A DNA stretch of 55,581 nt. Source: an uncultured Sulfolobales archaeon (lineage in GTDB: Archaea; Thermoproteota; Thermoprotei_A; Sulfolobales; Acidilobaceae). Every line of letters begins with the position of its first letter. The stretch's first letter is position 1. The notes under the pieces were generated by a model. That model saw only the letters and a list, made by a program, of their open reading frames with translations, did not search any database and was not told the DNA's origin. The stretch covers positions 1-55,581 of the forward strand of contig CAKZTZ010000026.1 of the NCBI GenBank assembly GCA_937921695.1, read 5' to 3'. This document shows, one piece after another, positions 45,378 to 54,043 of this stretch. The translations under genes and the position numbers were made by a program.

Positions 45378-46724
45378 TTGGAGCCTTTCAAGTCCTATGT
45401 GGAGTCTAATGTTGAGTATCTTGTGGAGGAGGTTCGCAAGCTCCTCAGGATGCCCAGTGTCTCCGGGACTGGGGAGGGTGTTGAGGAGACTGCTGGCTAT
45501 CTTAGGGATTGGCTTAGGGATAGGCTTGGGGTTCAGGCTGTCCTCTTGAGGTATGGGGGTCACCCTATTGTTTATGGGAGGCTTAATGTTGGTGCTGAGA
45601 AGACTGTGGTAGTATATAATATGTATGACGTTCAACCTGTTGAGCCTCTTGAGGAGTGGGAGTATCCTCCTTTCGAGGCTAGGATAGTTGGAGACAGGAT
45701 CATAGCTAGGGGTGCTTATAATACTAAGGGGGCTCTTATGAGCTGTCTTCTCGGCGTAGAGTCCTTCATTAGGCTTGGGAGGGAGCCTCCTGTTAACATT
45801 GTGTTTGTTCTTGAGGGTGAGGAGGAGCTCGGAAGCCCTTCCATGCCTAGGTTTGTTGAGGATAGGGCTGGGGAGCTTAGGGGTTCTGACATGGTTTACT
45901 TTGCTTTTCCCACTGAGAGGGTTAGGGGTAAGCCTTCGATCATACTCGGGAATAAGGGTATTGTTTTCGTGGAGCTTAGGGTTAAAACTAGTAGGTATGA
46001 TGTTCATAGTAGTTTGAGTAGGGGCTTGTATAACCCGGCTGCTATACTGGCTAGGATAGCTTCAGAGCTCATAGACCCTGTTATGGGCCCTAGGGTTCAA
46101 TGGCTTGAAGATAAGACTGTAACACCTACTAGCGAAGACCTAGAGTACATCCAGGACATTATAGAGGCTAATCCTAGGGAGGAGATTATGGAACTCTACG
46201 GGATAAGCAAGACTAGACTTGAAAACATAGACTGGTATATAGCGGTACACTTCAAGCCAACTGTTAACATAGACGGTTTCACTTCAGGCTACACAGGCCC
46301 CGGGACTAAGACTATAACTCCTGGAGAAGCAGTTATGAGGCTGGATTTCAGGCTAGTCCCAAACATAGAGCCTGAACACGTAGTAGAAGGGCTAAAAACA
46401 ATAATAGAAAAACTAGGATTAAAAGACCTTGTAGAGGTTCACGTGCACGACGCATACACATGGAGTAAAACAAGCCCCAAACACCCCCTAGTAGCTAAGG
46501 CTATAGAAGCCTATAAAACCATGGAAATCAAACCATACATAATACCCATACTACCAGGCTCAGCACCATCATACCTTTTCACGAGAAAACTAGGAATACC
46601 ATTCATAGCCACAGGCCCCGGCCACGGGGGAAGAGCCCACGCCCCAAACGAATACATAACAATAGACACAATCCCAAAAATAACTCTCTACACAGCGACA
46701 TTACTGACACTATTAGGAAGGTAA
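45378..46724 (+). CDS. M20-family protein with altered metal site
   Basis: A 448-aa protein clearly of the M20 peptidase/ArgE/DapE family by length and motifs: YDVQPVEPLEEWEYPPFEAR, LEGEEELGS, DVHSS and GPGHGGRAHAPNE. The catalytic site is changed: the usual His of GHYDVQP is Met82 (NMYDVQP), the bridging Asp of RGASDDKG is Asn115 (RGAYNTKG), and the later metal-ligand Asp region reads FAFPTE. Only the Glu148-150 pair and the C-terminal His remain. It is probably not a normal di-zinc hydrolase; it may be a pseudoenzyme or use a different site. Confidence 0.85.
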   Translation: MEPFKSYVESNVEYLVEEVRKLLRMPSVSGTGEGVEETAGYLRDWLRDRLGVQAVLLRYGGHPIVYGRLNVGAEKTVVVYNMYDVQPVEPLEEWEYPPFEARIVGDRIIARGAYNTKGALMSCLLGVESFIRLGREPPVNIVFVLEGEEELGSPSMPRFVEDRAGELRGSDMVYFAFPTERVRGKPSIILGNKGIVFVELRVKTSRYDVHSSLSRGLYNPAAILARIASELIDPVMGPRVQWLEDKTVTPTSEDLEYIQDIIEANPREEIMELYGISKTRLENIDWYIAVHFKPTVNIDGFTSGYTGPGTKTITPGEAVMRLDFRLVPNIEPEHVVEGLKTIIEKLGLKDLVEVHVHDAYTWSKTSPKHPLVAKAIEAYKTMEIKPYIIPILPGSAPSYLFTRKLGIPFIATGPGHGGRAHAPNEYITIDTIPKITLYTATLLTLLGR

Positions 46725-46793
46725 TAAAACGTTAAACAAGGGGGTAGTGAAAATTTAAAAACTCAAGCGAGCTTAAAGTTTAGCTGTGGAAGG

Positions 46794-46872
46794 GCGGCCG
46801 TCGTCTAGCCTGGACTAGGACGCCGGCCTCCCAAGCCGGCGATCCCGGGTTCAAATCCCGGCGGCCGCACCA
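46794..46872 (+). tRNA. tRNA-Gly (CCC)
   Basis: Acceptor GCGGCCG pairs with CGGCCGC, followed by A and encoded CCA. The anticodon stem GCCGGC-side (CCGGC/GCCGG) encloses CTCCCAA, giving anticodon CCC, which reads GGG. The T-arm is CCGGG-TTCAAAT-CCCGG. No intron. A K+ channel gene starts 27 nt downstream. Confidence 0.95.
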
Positions 46873-46898
46873 TTTTCTTTTTAGGGGTTGTTTTCCTT

Positions 46899-47735
46899 GT
46901 GGTTTTTGTTGGTGTTTTCGAGTTGGGGGGGTTTAGGTCTTTGGGGGAGGTTTTCGCTCACCCTGTTGTTGAGGTTGTTTTGGCTTATCTTGTTCTCTTA
47001 TCTCTCATGATTATTGTTGTTGATTTCCTCGTTAATGTTCCGGAGGATGTTAGGTTTCAAATGTATGTTTTGGATTTGTTTGTCGTGTCCGTGCTTTTTC
47101 TAGATCTTCTGGTTAGGGCTTTTAGGAGTGGGAGGCCTTTGGGTTATCTTTTAGCTCATTTCTATGAGGTTGTTGCTTTAGTGCCCCTCTACGCTATATA
47201 TCTTGTTGAGGCTAGTAGTGTTTTTGGTTTTGTTAGGGTTTTAAGGTTTATCAGGCTCGCTAGGTTTATCGTGCTCTCCGCTAGGGGTGGGGCTCTTTTC
47301 AGGGCTTTCCTCGAGACTTCTAAGAGTTTACAAGTTTCTACAGTCCTGGGGGCTCTAGGTTCCACTATTATAGTGGCCGCTATCACAGTTTACTTCGCAG
47401 AGTCCGGGGTTCAAGGCTCTAATGTGAAGAGTTTCTGGGATGCCCTCTGGTGGGCTTTCGCCACTGTAACCACTGTGGGCTATGGTGATGTAGTGCCTCA
47501 GAGTAGCCTGGGGAAGGTTGTTGGGGTTTTAACAATGATAGTTGGTATAGGGGTATACTCTGCTCTCATAGGCATAATAGCTGCTAGCCTAGCTAGCATA
47601 GCTAGGAAGGGTGGGGAAACGGGAGGCATAGCTTCGAGGATAGAGAAACTAGGGGAGCTTAGCGAGGAGGAGCTCGAAGAACTCATAAGAGATATTAGGA
47701 GGAGGTGGAGCGAAACTAAACCCTCACAGCGGTAA
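46899..47735 (+). CDS. voltage-gated K+ channel (KvAP-like)
   Basis: A 278-aa six-helix channel. S1-S4 occupy about residues 15-140; S4 is FVRVLRFIRLARFIVLSAR with Arg at every third position. The pore has the selectivity filter TVGYGD at 192-197 between S5 and S6. A C-terminal coiled coil (ELSEEELEELIRDIRRRW) probably aids tetramer assembly. It resembles KvAP of Aeropyrum. GTG 46899 is the start; the gene ends in a 20-nt convergent overlap with the DUF996 gene. Confidence 0.93.
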   Translation: MVFVGVFELGGFRSLGEVFAHPVVEVVLAYLVLLSLMIIVVDFLVNVPEDVRFQMYVLDLFVVSVLFLDLLVRAFRSGRPLGYLLAHFYEVVALVPLYAIYLVEASSVFGFVRVLRFIRLARFIVLSARGGALFRAFLETSKSLQVSTVLGALGSTIIVAAITVYFAESGVQGSNVKSFWDALWWAFATVTTVGYGDVVPQSSLGKVVGVLTMIVGIGVYSALIGIIAASLASIARKGGETGGIASRIEKLGELSEEELEELIRDIRRRWSETKPSQR

Positions 47736-48297
47736 CCTCGGGGGGAGGAGGTGGTCTTTTCAAACTATAGAAAGCAACAGCTAGGATTACCCAGGAGGCT
47801 AAGATCAAAACTGATCCTATGAAGAACAATATGAGAGTAGCAGCCCCTATAAGAGTTAGAATGCCCGCTATCCTGAAAAGGTCAACGTTAGACTTTAAAG
47901 CAAGAACATCCATAGACTTATAGAAGAAGAAGCTTGAAAGAATAAGCAAAAAGAAAAACACGAGGACAACAAAGATCCACAGTCCCATGAAACCCCAAAT
48001 AGTGAAAGGCCAGTTGCCGTAAGCATGCATGGGCATCATAGGCATCATAGGGGTGAAGTATGCTACAAACATGAAGGGAACTAGGAGAGCGGGCACAAAA
48101 GCAAGTATAAGCCCGTAGAAAGCATAGTTGAAAATACCCCTCTCACCATAAATCTGGGCTAGATAATAAAGAGATACTAGGACTAGAATAGCGCCAACAA
48201 GCCACGAGATAGGGGTCAACACTATAGTAGCTATCATTAGAGCAGCTCCCAGTATTCCCAAAGCCTTCACAGTATCGAAATCCAAAACAGGCACCAC
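47716..48297 (-). CDS. DUF996 membrane protein
   Basis: A 193-aa membrane protein with six hydrophobic helices and the DUF996 pattern KALGILGAALMI, LAQIYGERGIFNYAFYG, LKSNVDLFRIAGILTLIGAA and a C-terminal LKRPPPPP tail. An inserted Met/Pro/His stretch (YFTPMMPMMPMHAYG) in the middle loop could bind metal, which is speculation. It is convergent with the K+ channel. Confidence 0.8.
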   Translation of the reverse strand: MVPVLDFDTVKALGILGAALMIATIVLTPISWLVGAILVLVSLYYLAQIYGERGIFNYAFYGLILAFVPALLVPFMFVAYFTPMMPMMPMHAYGNWPFTIWGFMGLWIFVVLVFFFLLILSSFFFYKSMDVLALKSNVDLFRIAGILTLIGAATLILFFIGSVLILASWVILAVAFYSLKRPPPPPEVTAVRV

Positions 48298-48563
48298 GAG
48301 GGATAGAGCTAAAACAAACCTTAAATTTACCGTGTAGTGGTGAATTAAATGTAGGTGGATGCGAACTATTTCACTTGTCCTAGTGTTGGGTTATAGTTAG
48401 GTTTTTAAGCTTTAGTCTTAGCGTTTTCGCTTGATCTAGGAGGGGTGTAGTGTTGAGCCAAACAGGTTTAGGCTAGCGTGTGATTTAGGCGGGTCAGGCT
48501 CTCGAATACTTCCTCCTATAGTGGAGCGTGTTATCTCACAGGAACCTTCTTGGGGTGGGCTGG

Positions 48564-49586
48564 TTGGATGTTAGGGTTTTAGTTGTTGGTTTTGGCCATG
48601 TCGGTAGGGCTTTTGCTAGGCTTACTGCTTTGAAGGGTTCTCTTGTGGAGAGGAGGTTTGGCGTTAGGGTTAAGATTGTGGGGGTTGTGGATTCGAGGGG
48701 TGCTGCTTTAAAGCCTGAGGGGTTTAGCGGGGCTGAGCTCCTGAAAGTTTCTGAAGTACCTAGGTCTAGTGTTTGTTTTTCCGAGCCTTATGGTGTCTGT
48801 GGTTTAAGCCTTAAGTCTCTCTATGATAGTGTTCAGCCTGATGTTCACGTTGAAGTTACACCATCAAACTATGTGAGTGGGGAGCCTGGCTTGAGTAATG
48901 TTATGTTTGCTTTGAGCCGTGGAGCTAATGTTGTGCTAGCTAATAAGGCTCCTTTGGCCCTCAAATTCGACGATATAATGGGGTCTGCTAGGGCTAGGGG
49001 GTTGAAAGTTAAGTTTAGGGCTACAGTGATGGGGGGTAGCCCCCTTATAGATACGGTTTTAAGTTTGAGGAGCCACGAGGTTAAGAAGGTTTACGGAATC
49101 TTTAACGCTACAACAAACTATATATTGACTTTGATGCATGAGAGCCTTATAGGGTTGGATGAGGCTCTTAAAACAGCTCAGGCTATGGGCGTGGCTGAGG
49201 CGGACCCTAGCTTAGACATTGACGGTTGGGATGCTGCAGCTAAACTAGTAATACTAGCCAGGCTTTTAGGGCTTAAACTAAACATTAGTGGCATAGCTAG
49301 GGAGAGCCTCTCAAAAGTGACTCTCAGAGATGTGGTTGAAGCTTTAAAGAGGAACTCTGTAATCAAACATGTAGCCGGCTTTGACGCGCTCTCAGGCGAA
49401 GCTTGGGTTAAACCTGAAACTCTAAGCTCTGATAGTGTACTTTCAAAGGTTAACGGGCTTCTCAACGCTGCAGTCATAGAGACTGACGTGTGCGACTACA
49501 TACTTATAGGTAAGGGTGGGGGGCCTGTTGAAACAGCTCACTCACTCCTAGACGATATAGTTTCGATAACTGGGGGGTTAATATGA
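48564..49586 (+). CDS. hom: homoserine dehydrogenase
   Basis: A roughly 340-aa NAD(P)-dependent homoserine dehydrogenase. It shows the dinucleotide site VLVVGFGHVGRAFA, LANKAPLAL, GIFNATTNYILTLM, EADPSLDIDGWDAAAKLVILARLLG and KGGGPVETAHSLLDDI. The short archaeal form lacks an ACT domain. The start TTG 48564 follows GGGGTGGGC; an upstream reading from ATG 48528 adds 12 residues. It overlaps the aspartate kinase gene by 4 nt (ATGA). Confidence 0.95.
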   Translation: MDVRVLVVGFGHVGRAFARLTALKGSLVERRFGVRVKIVGVVDSRGAALKPEGFSGAELLKVSEVPRSSVCFSEPYGVCGLSLKSLYDSVQPDVHVEVTPSNYVSGEPGLSNVMFALSRGANVVLANKAPLALKFDDIMGSARARGLKVKFRATVMGGSPLIDTVLSLRSHEVKKVYGIFNATTNYILTLMHESLIGLDEALKTAQAMGVAEADPSLDIDGWDAAAKLVILARLLGLKLNISGIARESLSKVTLRDVVEALKRNSVIKHVAGFDALSGEAWVKPETLSSDSVLSKVNGLLNAAVIETDVCDYILIGKGGGPVETAHSLLDDIVSITGGLI

Positions 49587-50674
49587 GCTCGTGGATAGTG
49601 GTGAAAATAGGGGGTTCAACCCTCTCCAGTGCAGGCTCCTATTTTAGCCATGCCGTGAAGATTCGAGCTCTCATAGAGAGCGGTGTGAGAACTTTCATAG
49701 TATTGTCTGCCATGAGGGGGGTTACGGACTCGCTGTTAAAACTAGCCTGGGGGAGGCTGGGCGAGCTCGAGTTCCTTAGAGAGCTACATTATAGTGTTGC
49801 TCTTGAACTTGGGGGGGCTAATTTAGCTAGTGTGGTTGACGGGATCCTGGGGGGGCTGGGAAAACTGGCTTCAACAGCGCCTCGAGGGCCGGCCCTGGTA
49901 GACTATATAGTGTCTCATGGTGAGAGGCTTAGCAGGATTTTCATGGTTAAAGCTTTAGAAGCTGAGGGGGTTAAAGTTTTGAATGTTAACGCTTTGGACA
50001 TTATAGCTGTTAGGGGAGATTATGGTGACGCCTACATAGACTATAGGGTTACATTCATGAACCTAGCTAAAGTGAGGGAGCTAGCGGAACTTGAAAAAGC
50101 TAGCCCGGTGATAGAAGGGTTCATAGGTAGGATGAGTGATGGTAGCATAGCAACCCTTGGGAGAGGGGGCTCAGACTATACGGCTACAGCTGTAGCTTCA
50201 CTTTCAAGCATAGATAGGGTGTTTATGGTCACAGATGTGCCGGGCGTTTTTAGCTGCGACCCTAGAATAGTTAGTGGGGTGAGGCTCGTAGAGGAGCTGA
50301 GTTTAAGGGAGGCTCGCGAAGCTTCACTATATAATGTTAAAGGCTTAAACCCCAAAGCTTTCACCCCCGAGCTCCTCAAAGAGGACATGGAAATCCGTAT
50401 AGGCACATGGTCTAGTAAGGGCACACTGGTAAGAGCTGGAGCCTCCAATGGGGCTAAGCTCGTAGGCTATAAGGGGCCTACTATAGCCCTCATAGGTGAG
50501 GGTGTTCAGAGTGTTAAGGTTGCAGTTAGACTCTTAGAGGCTTTAGATGCTGGGGGGGTCCCAGTATATTCTTTGGAGTTCACTGTGGAAAAGCCATCTA
50601 TATCTTTTAAAGTCCCTGAAAACCTAGCTTTTAAAGCTCTAAACATAGCTCATAAGGTGGTGGTTGATGGCTAG
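49583..50674 (+). CDS. lysC: aspartate kinase
   Basis: A 363-aa aspartate kinase phosphorylating Asp at the head of the Thr/Met/Lys pathway. It shows VVKIGGSTLSS (8-13), LSAMRGVTD, SHGERLSR, LGRGGSDYTATAVA and MVTDVPGVFSCDPR. It is shorter than usual (about 450): only about 60 residues follow the kinase domain, enough for one ACT-like unit (TIALIGEGVQSVKV...). Feedback control may be absent or simplified. Confidence 0.93.
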   Translation: MSSWIVVKIGGSTLSSAGSYFSHAVKIRALIESGVRTFIVLSAMRGVTDSLLKLAWGRLGELEFLRELHYSVALELGGANLASVVDGILGGLGKLASTAPRGPALVDYIVSHGERLSRIFMVKALEAEGVKVLNVNALDIIAVRGDYGDAYIDYRVTFMNLAKVRELAELEKASPVIEGFIGRMSDGSIATLGRGGSDYTATAVASLSSIDRVFMVTDVPGVFSCDPRIVSGVRLVEELSLREAREASLYNVKGLNPKAFTPELLKEDMEIRIGTWSSKGTLVRAGASNGAKLVGYKGPTIALIGEGVQSVKVAVRLLEALDAGGVPVYSLEFTVEKPSISFKVPENLAFKALNIAHKVVVDG

Positions 50675-51743
50675 GAGGGCTGTAGCAGTATTAGGAGCTA
50701 CGGGTCTTGTAGGGCAAAGGTTTATTAGCTTACTATCGAGGCACCCGTGGTTTGAAATTAGGGTTTTAGCTGGTAGTGAGAGGGTCTCGAAAGCCCGCTA
50801 TGGTGAAACGGTAAACTGGATTGTTGAGGGTAGCATGCCGGAGGAAGTTAGGGGTTTAAACATTATATATGCTAGGCCTGAGGAGCTCCCCCTGCTGCTC
50901 GAGAGCGAGAATGTTGACATAGTGTTCTCAGCTTTACCCTCGAATATAGCTTTGGAATATGAATTTGAACTTGCTAAGAGAGGGTTCCTAGTAGTTTCTA
51001 ATGCTAGCCCCTTAAGGCTTGAGCCTGACATTCCACTTTTAAACCCCGAGGTTAACGCTGACCACCTGGATCTCATAGAGGCTCAGAAGGGGTTTAGGGG
51101 CTTTGAAGGAGCCATAGTTAAAGTCCCCAACTGCACCACGGCGATACTAACTTTATCCCTCAAGCCTTTAGCCGACTCTTTCAGCCTAGAACTTGTTGTT
51201 GCTTCAAGCATGCAGGCTATATCGGGGGCTGGCTTAACAGGGCTCCCAGCAATGATAATCCACGACAACCTCATACCATACATTGAAGGCGAGGAGGAGA
51301 AAGTGGAGAAAGAGTCTAGGAAGATTATGGGTGAAATACTAGGCGGCAATATTAAACCAGCCGGTTTCAAGATAACAGCCAGCACCCACAGAGTCCCAGT
51401 ACTCGAAGGCCACACTATAGCCGTCTTCGCGAAACTAAAAGAGGAAGCACCGCCCCAGGAAGCTGTCAAGGTAATTGAGGAGTTCAGGGGAAACAAGATT
51501 AAAAATTTAAACCTACCCACAGCCCCGGAGAAGCCAATAATAGTTAGGAGGGAGAATGACAGGCCTCAGCCCAGACTAGACAGAATGGAGGGTAACGGGA
51601 TGAGCATAGTAGTAGGCAGGCTAAGAGAGGATAAAGCGCTTGGAGGATTAAAATACATAGTTTTAGGCCATAACACTATAAGAGGGGCAGCAGGCACAGG
51701 AATACTAATAGCTGAGCTAGCACTAGCCAGGGGGCTCGTTTAA
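50667..51743 (+). CDS. asd: aspartate-semialdehyde dehydrogenase
   Basis: A 358-aa Asd catalysing the NADPH-dependent reduction of aspartyl phosphate. It has GATGLVGQRF, SALPSNIA, the catalytic Cys156 in VPNCTTAILTLSLKPL, SGAGLTG, and the substrate Arg/His region STHRVPVLEGHT. ATG 50667 overlaps the lysC stop codon; TTG 50664 is an alternative. Completes the hom-lysC-asd operon; threonine synthase and homoserine kinase are not nearby. Confidence 0.95.
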   Translation: MARRAVAVLGATGLVGQRFISLLSRHPWFEIRVLAGSERVSKARYGETVNWIVEGSMPEEVRGLNIIYARPEELPLLLESENVDIVFSALPSNIALEYEFELAKRGFLVVSNASPLRLEPDIPLLNPEVNADHLDLIEAQKGFRGFEGAIVKVPNCTTAILTLSLKPLADSFSLELVVASSMQAISGAGLTGLPAMIIHDNLIPYIEGEEEKVEKESRKIMGEILGGNIKPAGFKITASTHRVPVLEGHTIAVFAKLKEEAPPQEAVKVIEEFRGNKIKNLNLPTAPEKPIIVRRENDRPQPRLDRMEGNGMSIVVGRLREDKALGGLKYIVLGHNTIRGAAGTGILIAELALARGLV

Positions 51744-51817
51744 ACCTGAAATAGCGGGGGGCCGTGGAAGTTAAGCTTAAATACTCCTTAAACACCCCCT
51801 AGGAGAAGGTGTAGGGC

Positions 51818-52132
51818 ATGGTCAGCGATAGGACTATAGGCATAATCTTGATGGTTGTCTCAGCTATCGTGATCTTAGCATACTTCTGGCTCCTATTCAT
51901 ACCCCCAAGCATTCACATCCCACTACTCAACGTGACAATAACAGAGTTCATAATAAGACTAACAGTAATGATAGGAGTCCTAGGAGTATTCGGAATACTA
52001 GCATGGATAGGCTACACACTAGCAACAACCCCACCACCAAAACCCATAGAAGAAATAGAGAAGGAAATAGAAGAGGAGCTCAAAAAACTAGAAACAGAAA
52101 CAAAGAAGGAAGGGGAAGCACAAACAAAATAG
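51818..52132 (+). CDS. two-helix membrane protein with acidic coiled-coil tail
   Basis: A 104-aa protein with transmembrane segments at about residues 7-30 and 45-68, the latter ending AWIGYTLATTPPPKP, followed by a strongly charged helix rich in Glu/Lys (IEEIEKEIEEELKKLE). This architecture is common to a small crenarchaeal family sometimes annotated as a transcriptional regulator, without DNA-binding evidence here. Function unknown. A TATA-like CTTAAATA near 51776 and GGAGAAGG support the ATG. Confidence 0.7.
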   Translation: MVSDRTIGIILMVVSAIVILAYFWLLFIPPSIHIPLLNVTITEFIIRLTVMIGVLGVFGILAWIGYTLATTPPPKPIEEIEKEIEEELKKLETETKKEGEAQTK

Positions 52133-52245
52133 CCCAACCCCCCCACCAGCCCCCTAAACAACTTCAATTCGTTATTAACACTTTAAGCTAAGCTTATGTA
52201 TTTAAACCTCTAGAGCACCTCTTTTCAAGGTACTTTAGGTGTGCA

Positions 52246-52776
52246 GTGTTGCCTGATTTACTCGCTCACTATGCCGTTAGCTTTCTCGTTGCTAGTAGGT
52301 TTTTCAGGTTTAGGGTTTCAGCGGTTATAGCTCTCTTAGGCTTATTGCCTGATGTTGATGCTTTACTCATGATTCATAGATGGATCACCCACAGTTTTAT
52401 CCCGGTCTTTGCTTTTGGTGTTATAGTTTTCATCGTTACAGCCCGCTTCTCTAGGCCATCTCTAGCCTATGTTGCTGTTGCCCTCTCGCTATACTCGATC
52501 CACATTATTATGGATGTTTTCACAGCCCCGACCCCGGTCCTATGGCCCCTCATAGGCTCCTCATACTTTGTTAATGTTAACGTTAACGGCATCCTCTCGC
52601 ATGATGGGGCAGCACTAGTTCCAGCCATATCTATAGAATCTACACCTCCAGACTTTACGAGGAGGCTTTCCATAGAGGGCCCTATAATATCAGAGTATGG
52701 GATCCTAGTAGCCCTAGCTTCTGCAACGGTAATTCTAGCGGAGCTCTTAGCTTTAAAGCTGAGGAGGCAAGCTTAA
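52246..52776 (+). CDS. membrane-bound metal-dependent hydrolase-like (DUF457)
   Basis: A 176-aa membrane protein of the YdjM/DUF457 type. It has the conserved LLAHYAVSF, LLPDVDALLMIHRWITHSFIP and SIHIIMDVFTAPTPVLWPL stretches, with His/Asp pairs (HxxxS, PDxD, HR, THS, HxxxD) that could bind metal. About five helices. The activity of the family is unproved. TTG 52246 is the start. Confidence 0.8.
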   Translation: MLPDLLAHYAVSFLVASRFFRFRVSAVIALLGLLPDVDALLMIHRWITHSFIPVFAFGVIVFIVTARFSRPSLAYVAVALSLYSIHIIMDVFTAPTPVLWPLIGSSYFVNVNVNGILSHDGAALVPAISIESTPPDFTRRLSIEGPIISEYGILVALASATVILAELLALKLRRQA

Positions 52777-52865
52777 CACTAGTTATCATGGGAAACCCTA
52801 CTTATCAAGGGGCTTCTAGCGCGGCTTTTAAACTCTCCCGTTAGCTCCCCCGGCTCTTCGGGTGC

Positions 52866-53837
52866 TTGTGTTTGAGGGTTGTTGTTACTGGCGGTGCAGG
52901 GTTTATGGGTAGCTTCCTCTGTGAGGCCCTCCTCGATTCCGGTTTCAGCGTTATAGTTGTCGATAACTTCTCTACTGGCAGTCTTAGTAATCTAGCCGGG
53001 CTCCTTGGCCGCCCGGGGTTTCATGTTGTTAGGGGTGATTTGAGGGATCCCGGCTCTTGGGTTGAATTTTTCAAAGGCTCTTATGCTGTGTTTCATTTTG
53101 CAGCTAACCCTGAGGTGATGCATGGCCTCCGAGACCCCCTGGATCATTACCATCAGAATGTCACAGCTACAGCTAACGTTCTCGAAGTTTCGAGGGCATC
53201 GGGAGTTAAATTCTTCGTTTTCGCCTCTAGCAGCACTGTCTACGGGGATGCTACCGTGATACCCACGCCTGAAGATTACTCCCTAAAGCCTGTGAGCGTC
53301 TACGGGGCAACTAAGGCTATGGGGGAGATCCTGTGCGAAACATATGCTAGACTCTACGGGCTAAAATGCCTCATACTGAGGTACGCTAACATAGTAGGCC
53401 CGAGGCTGAGACACGGGGTCATATATGATTTTCTATTGAAACTATCGCAAAACCCCCAAACACTCGAAATACTAGGAGACGGGACACAGAAGAAAAGCTA
53501 TCTCCACATATCAGACACTATAGAAGCAACACTCAAAGCCTTCAAGAGAATAGAGGAGGCGGGGGAGCACACAATAACATACAATATAGGGAACAAAGAC
53601 TGGATAATAGTAAAGGAAATAGCGGACATAGTAGCCGAGGCACTAGGACTAGAAAACGTAGAGTACAAGTTCAAACTCGGAACACCAGACGGCAGAGGAT
53701 GGCCGGGAGACGTTAAACTAATGCTACTAGACATAAACAAGATAACAAGAGAAACGAGCTGGGAGCCAAAACACTCGAGCAGGGAGGCGGTAGAGAAAAC
53801 AGCGAAAGCTCTAGCTGAAGAGCTTGGATTAAGGTAA
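52866..53837 (+). CDS. NAD-dependent nucleotide-sugar epimerase/dehydratase
   Basis: A 323-aa extended SDR similar to UDP-glucose 4-epimerase. It shows GGAGFMGSFLCEALL at the N-terminus, DNFSTG, HFAANPEV, the catalytic Ser-Ser-Thr and Tyr-x3-Lys (ASSSTVYG, YGATKAMGE), and NIGNKDW. Likely provides UDP-galactose or a related sugar for surface glycans such as on the big surface protein. A TATA-like CTTTTAAAC lies about 35 nt before the GTG start. An alternative start is TTG 52872. Confidence 0.9.
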   Translation: MCLRVVVTGGAGFMGSFLCEALLDSGFSVIVVDNFSTGSLSNLAGLLGRPGFHVVRGDLRDPGSWVEFFKGSYAVFHFAANPEVMHGLRDPLDHYHQNVTATANVLEVSRASGVKFFVFASSSTVYGDATVIPTPEDYSLKPVSVYGATKAMGEILCETYARLYGLKCLILRYANIVGPRLRHGVIYDFLLKLSQNPQTLEILGDGTQKKSYLHISDTIEATLKAFKRIEEAGEHTITYNIGNKDWIIVKEIADIVAEALGLENVEYKFKLGTPDGRGWPGDVKLMLLDINKITRETSWEPKHSSREAVEKTAKALAEELGLR

Positions 53838-53870
53838 AGACAGTAATAGATTGCAGATCACCCCTAGCTA

Positions 53871-53972
53871 CTATAAGAGAGCATTTACAGTAAGCTTACC
53901 AACGACATTCCATAACCAAAGGTTCCGGGGCTGCATGGTCTTTGATAGGCATATGTAGCCTTTAGGATTCAT
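53871..53972 (-). other. weak 33-codon minus-strand reading frame
   Basis: Between the epimerase and the DUF3782-like gene, ATG 53972 to TAG 53871-53873 encodes a 33-aa peptide with a Trp-rich centre (PRNLWLWNVVGKL). There is no Shine-Dalgarno site. It could be a remnant (for example of a transposase C-terminus) or chance, since A+C-rich minus DNA has few stops. Not called as a gene. Confidence 0.15.
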
Positions 53973-54043
53973 TAGCCTTAGCTTGTAAGCCTTGGAATTA
54001 GAGCTTCCATACTGTGAGGGGCGGTTTAGAACTAGGTTGAGGT

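Noticed and set aside
45252-46007. 251-codon minus-strand frame over the start of the M20-like gene
   Set aside because: It runs opposite a clearly conserved M20 gene and reads as low-complexity (Pro/Asn/Lys-rich) antisense. Its 3' end outside the gene looks superficially coding, but stops are rare in this A+C-rich strand.
48298-48563. Leader peptide before hom (GAGGGG then TTG, 7 codons)
   Set aside because: The frame is only seven codons (MSQTGLG) and has no runs of regulatory amino acids; too weak to report as an attenuator.
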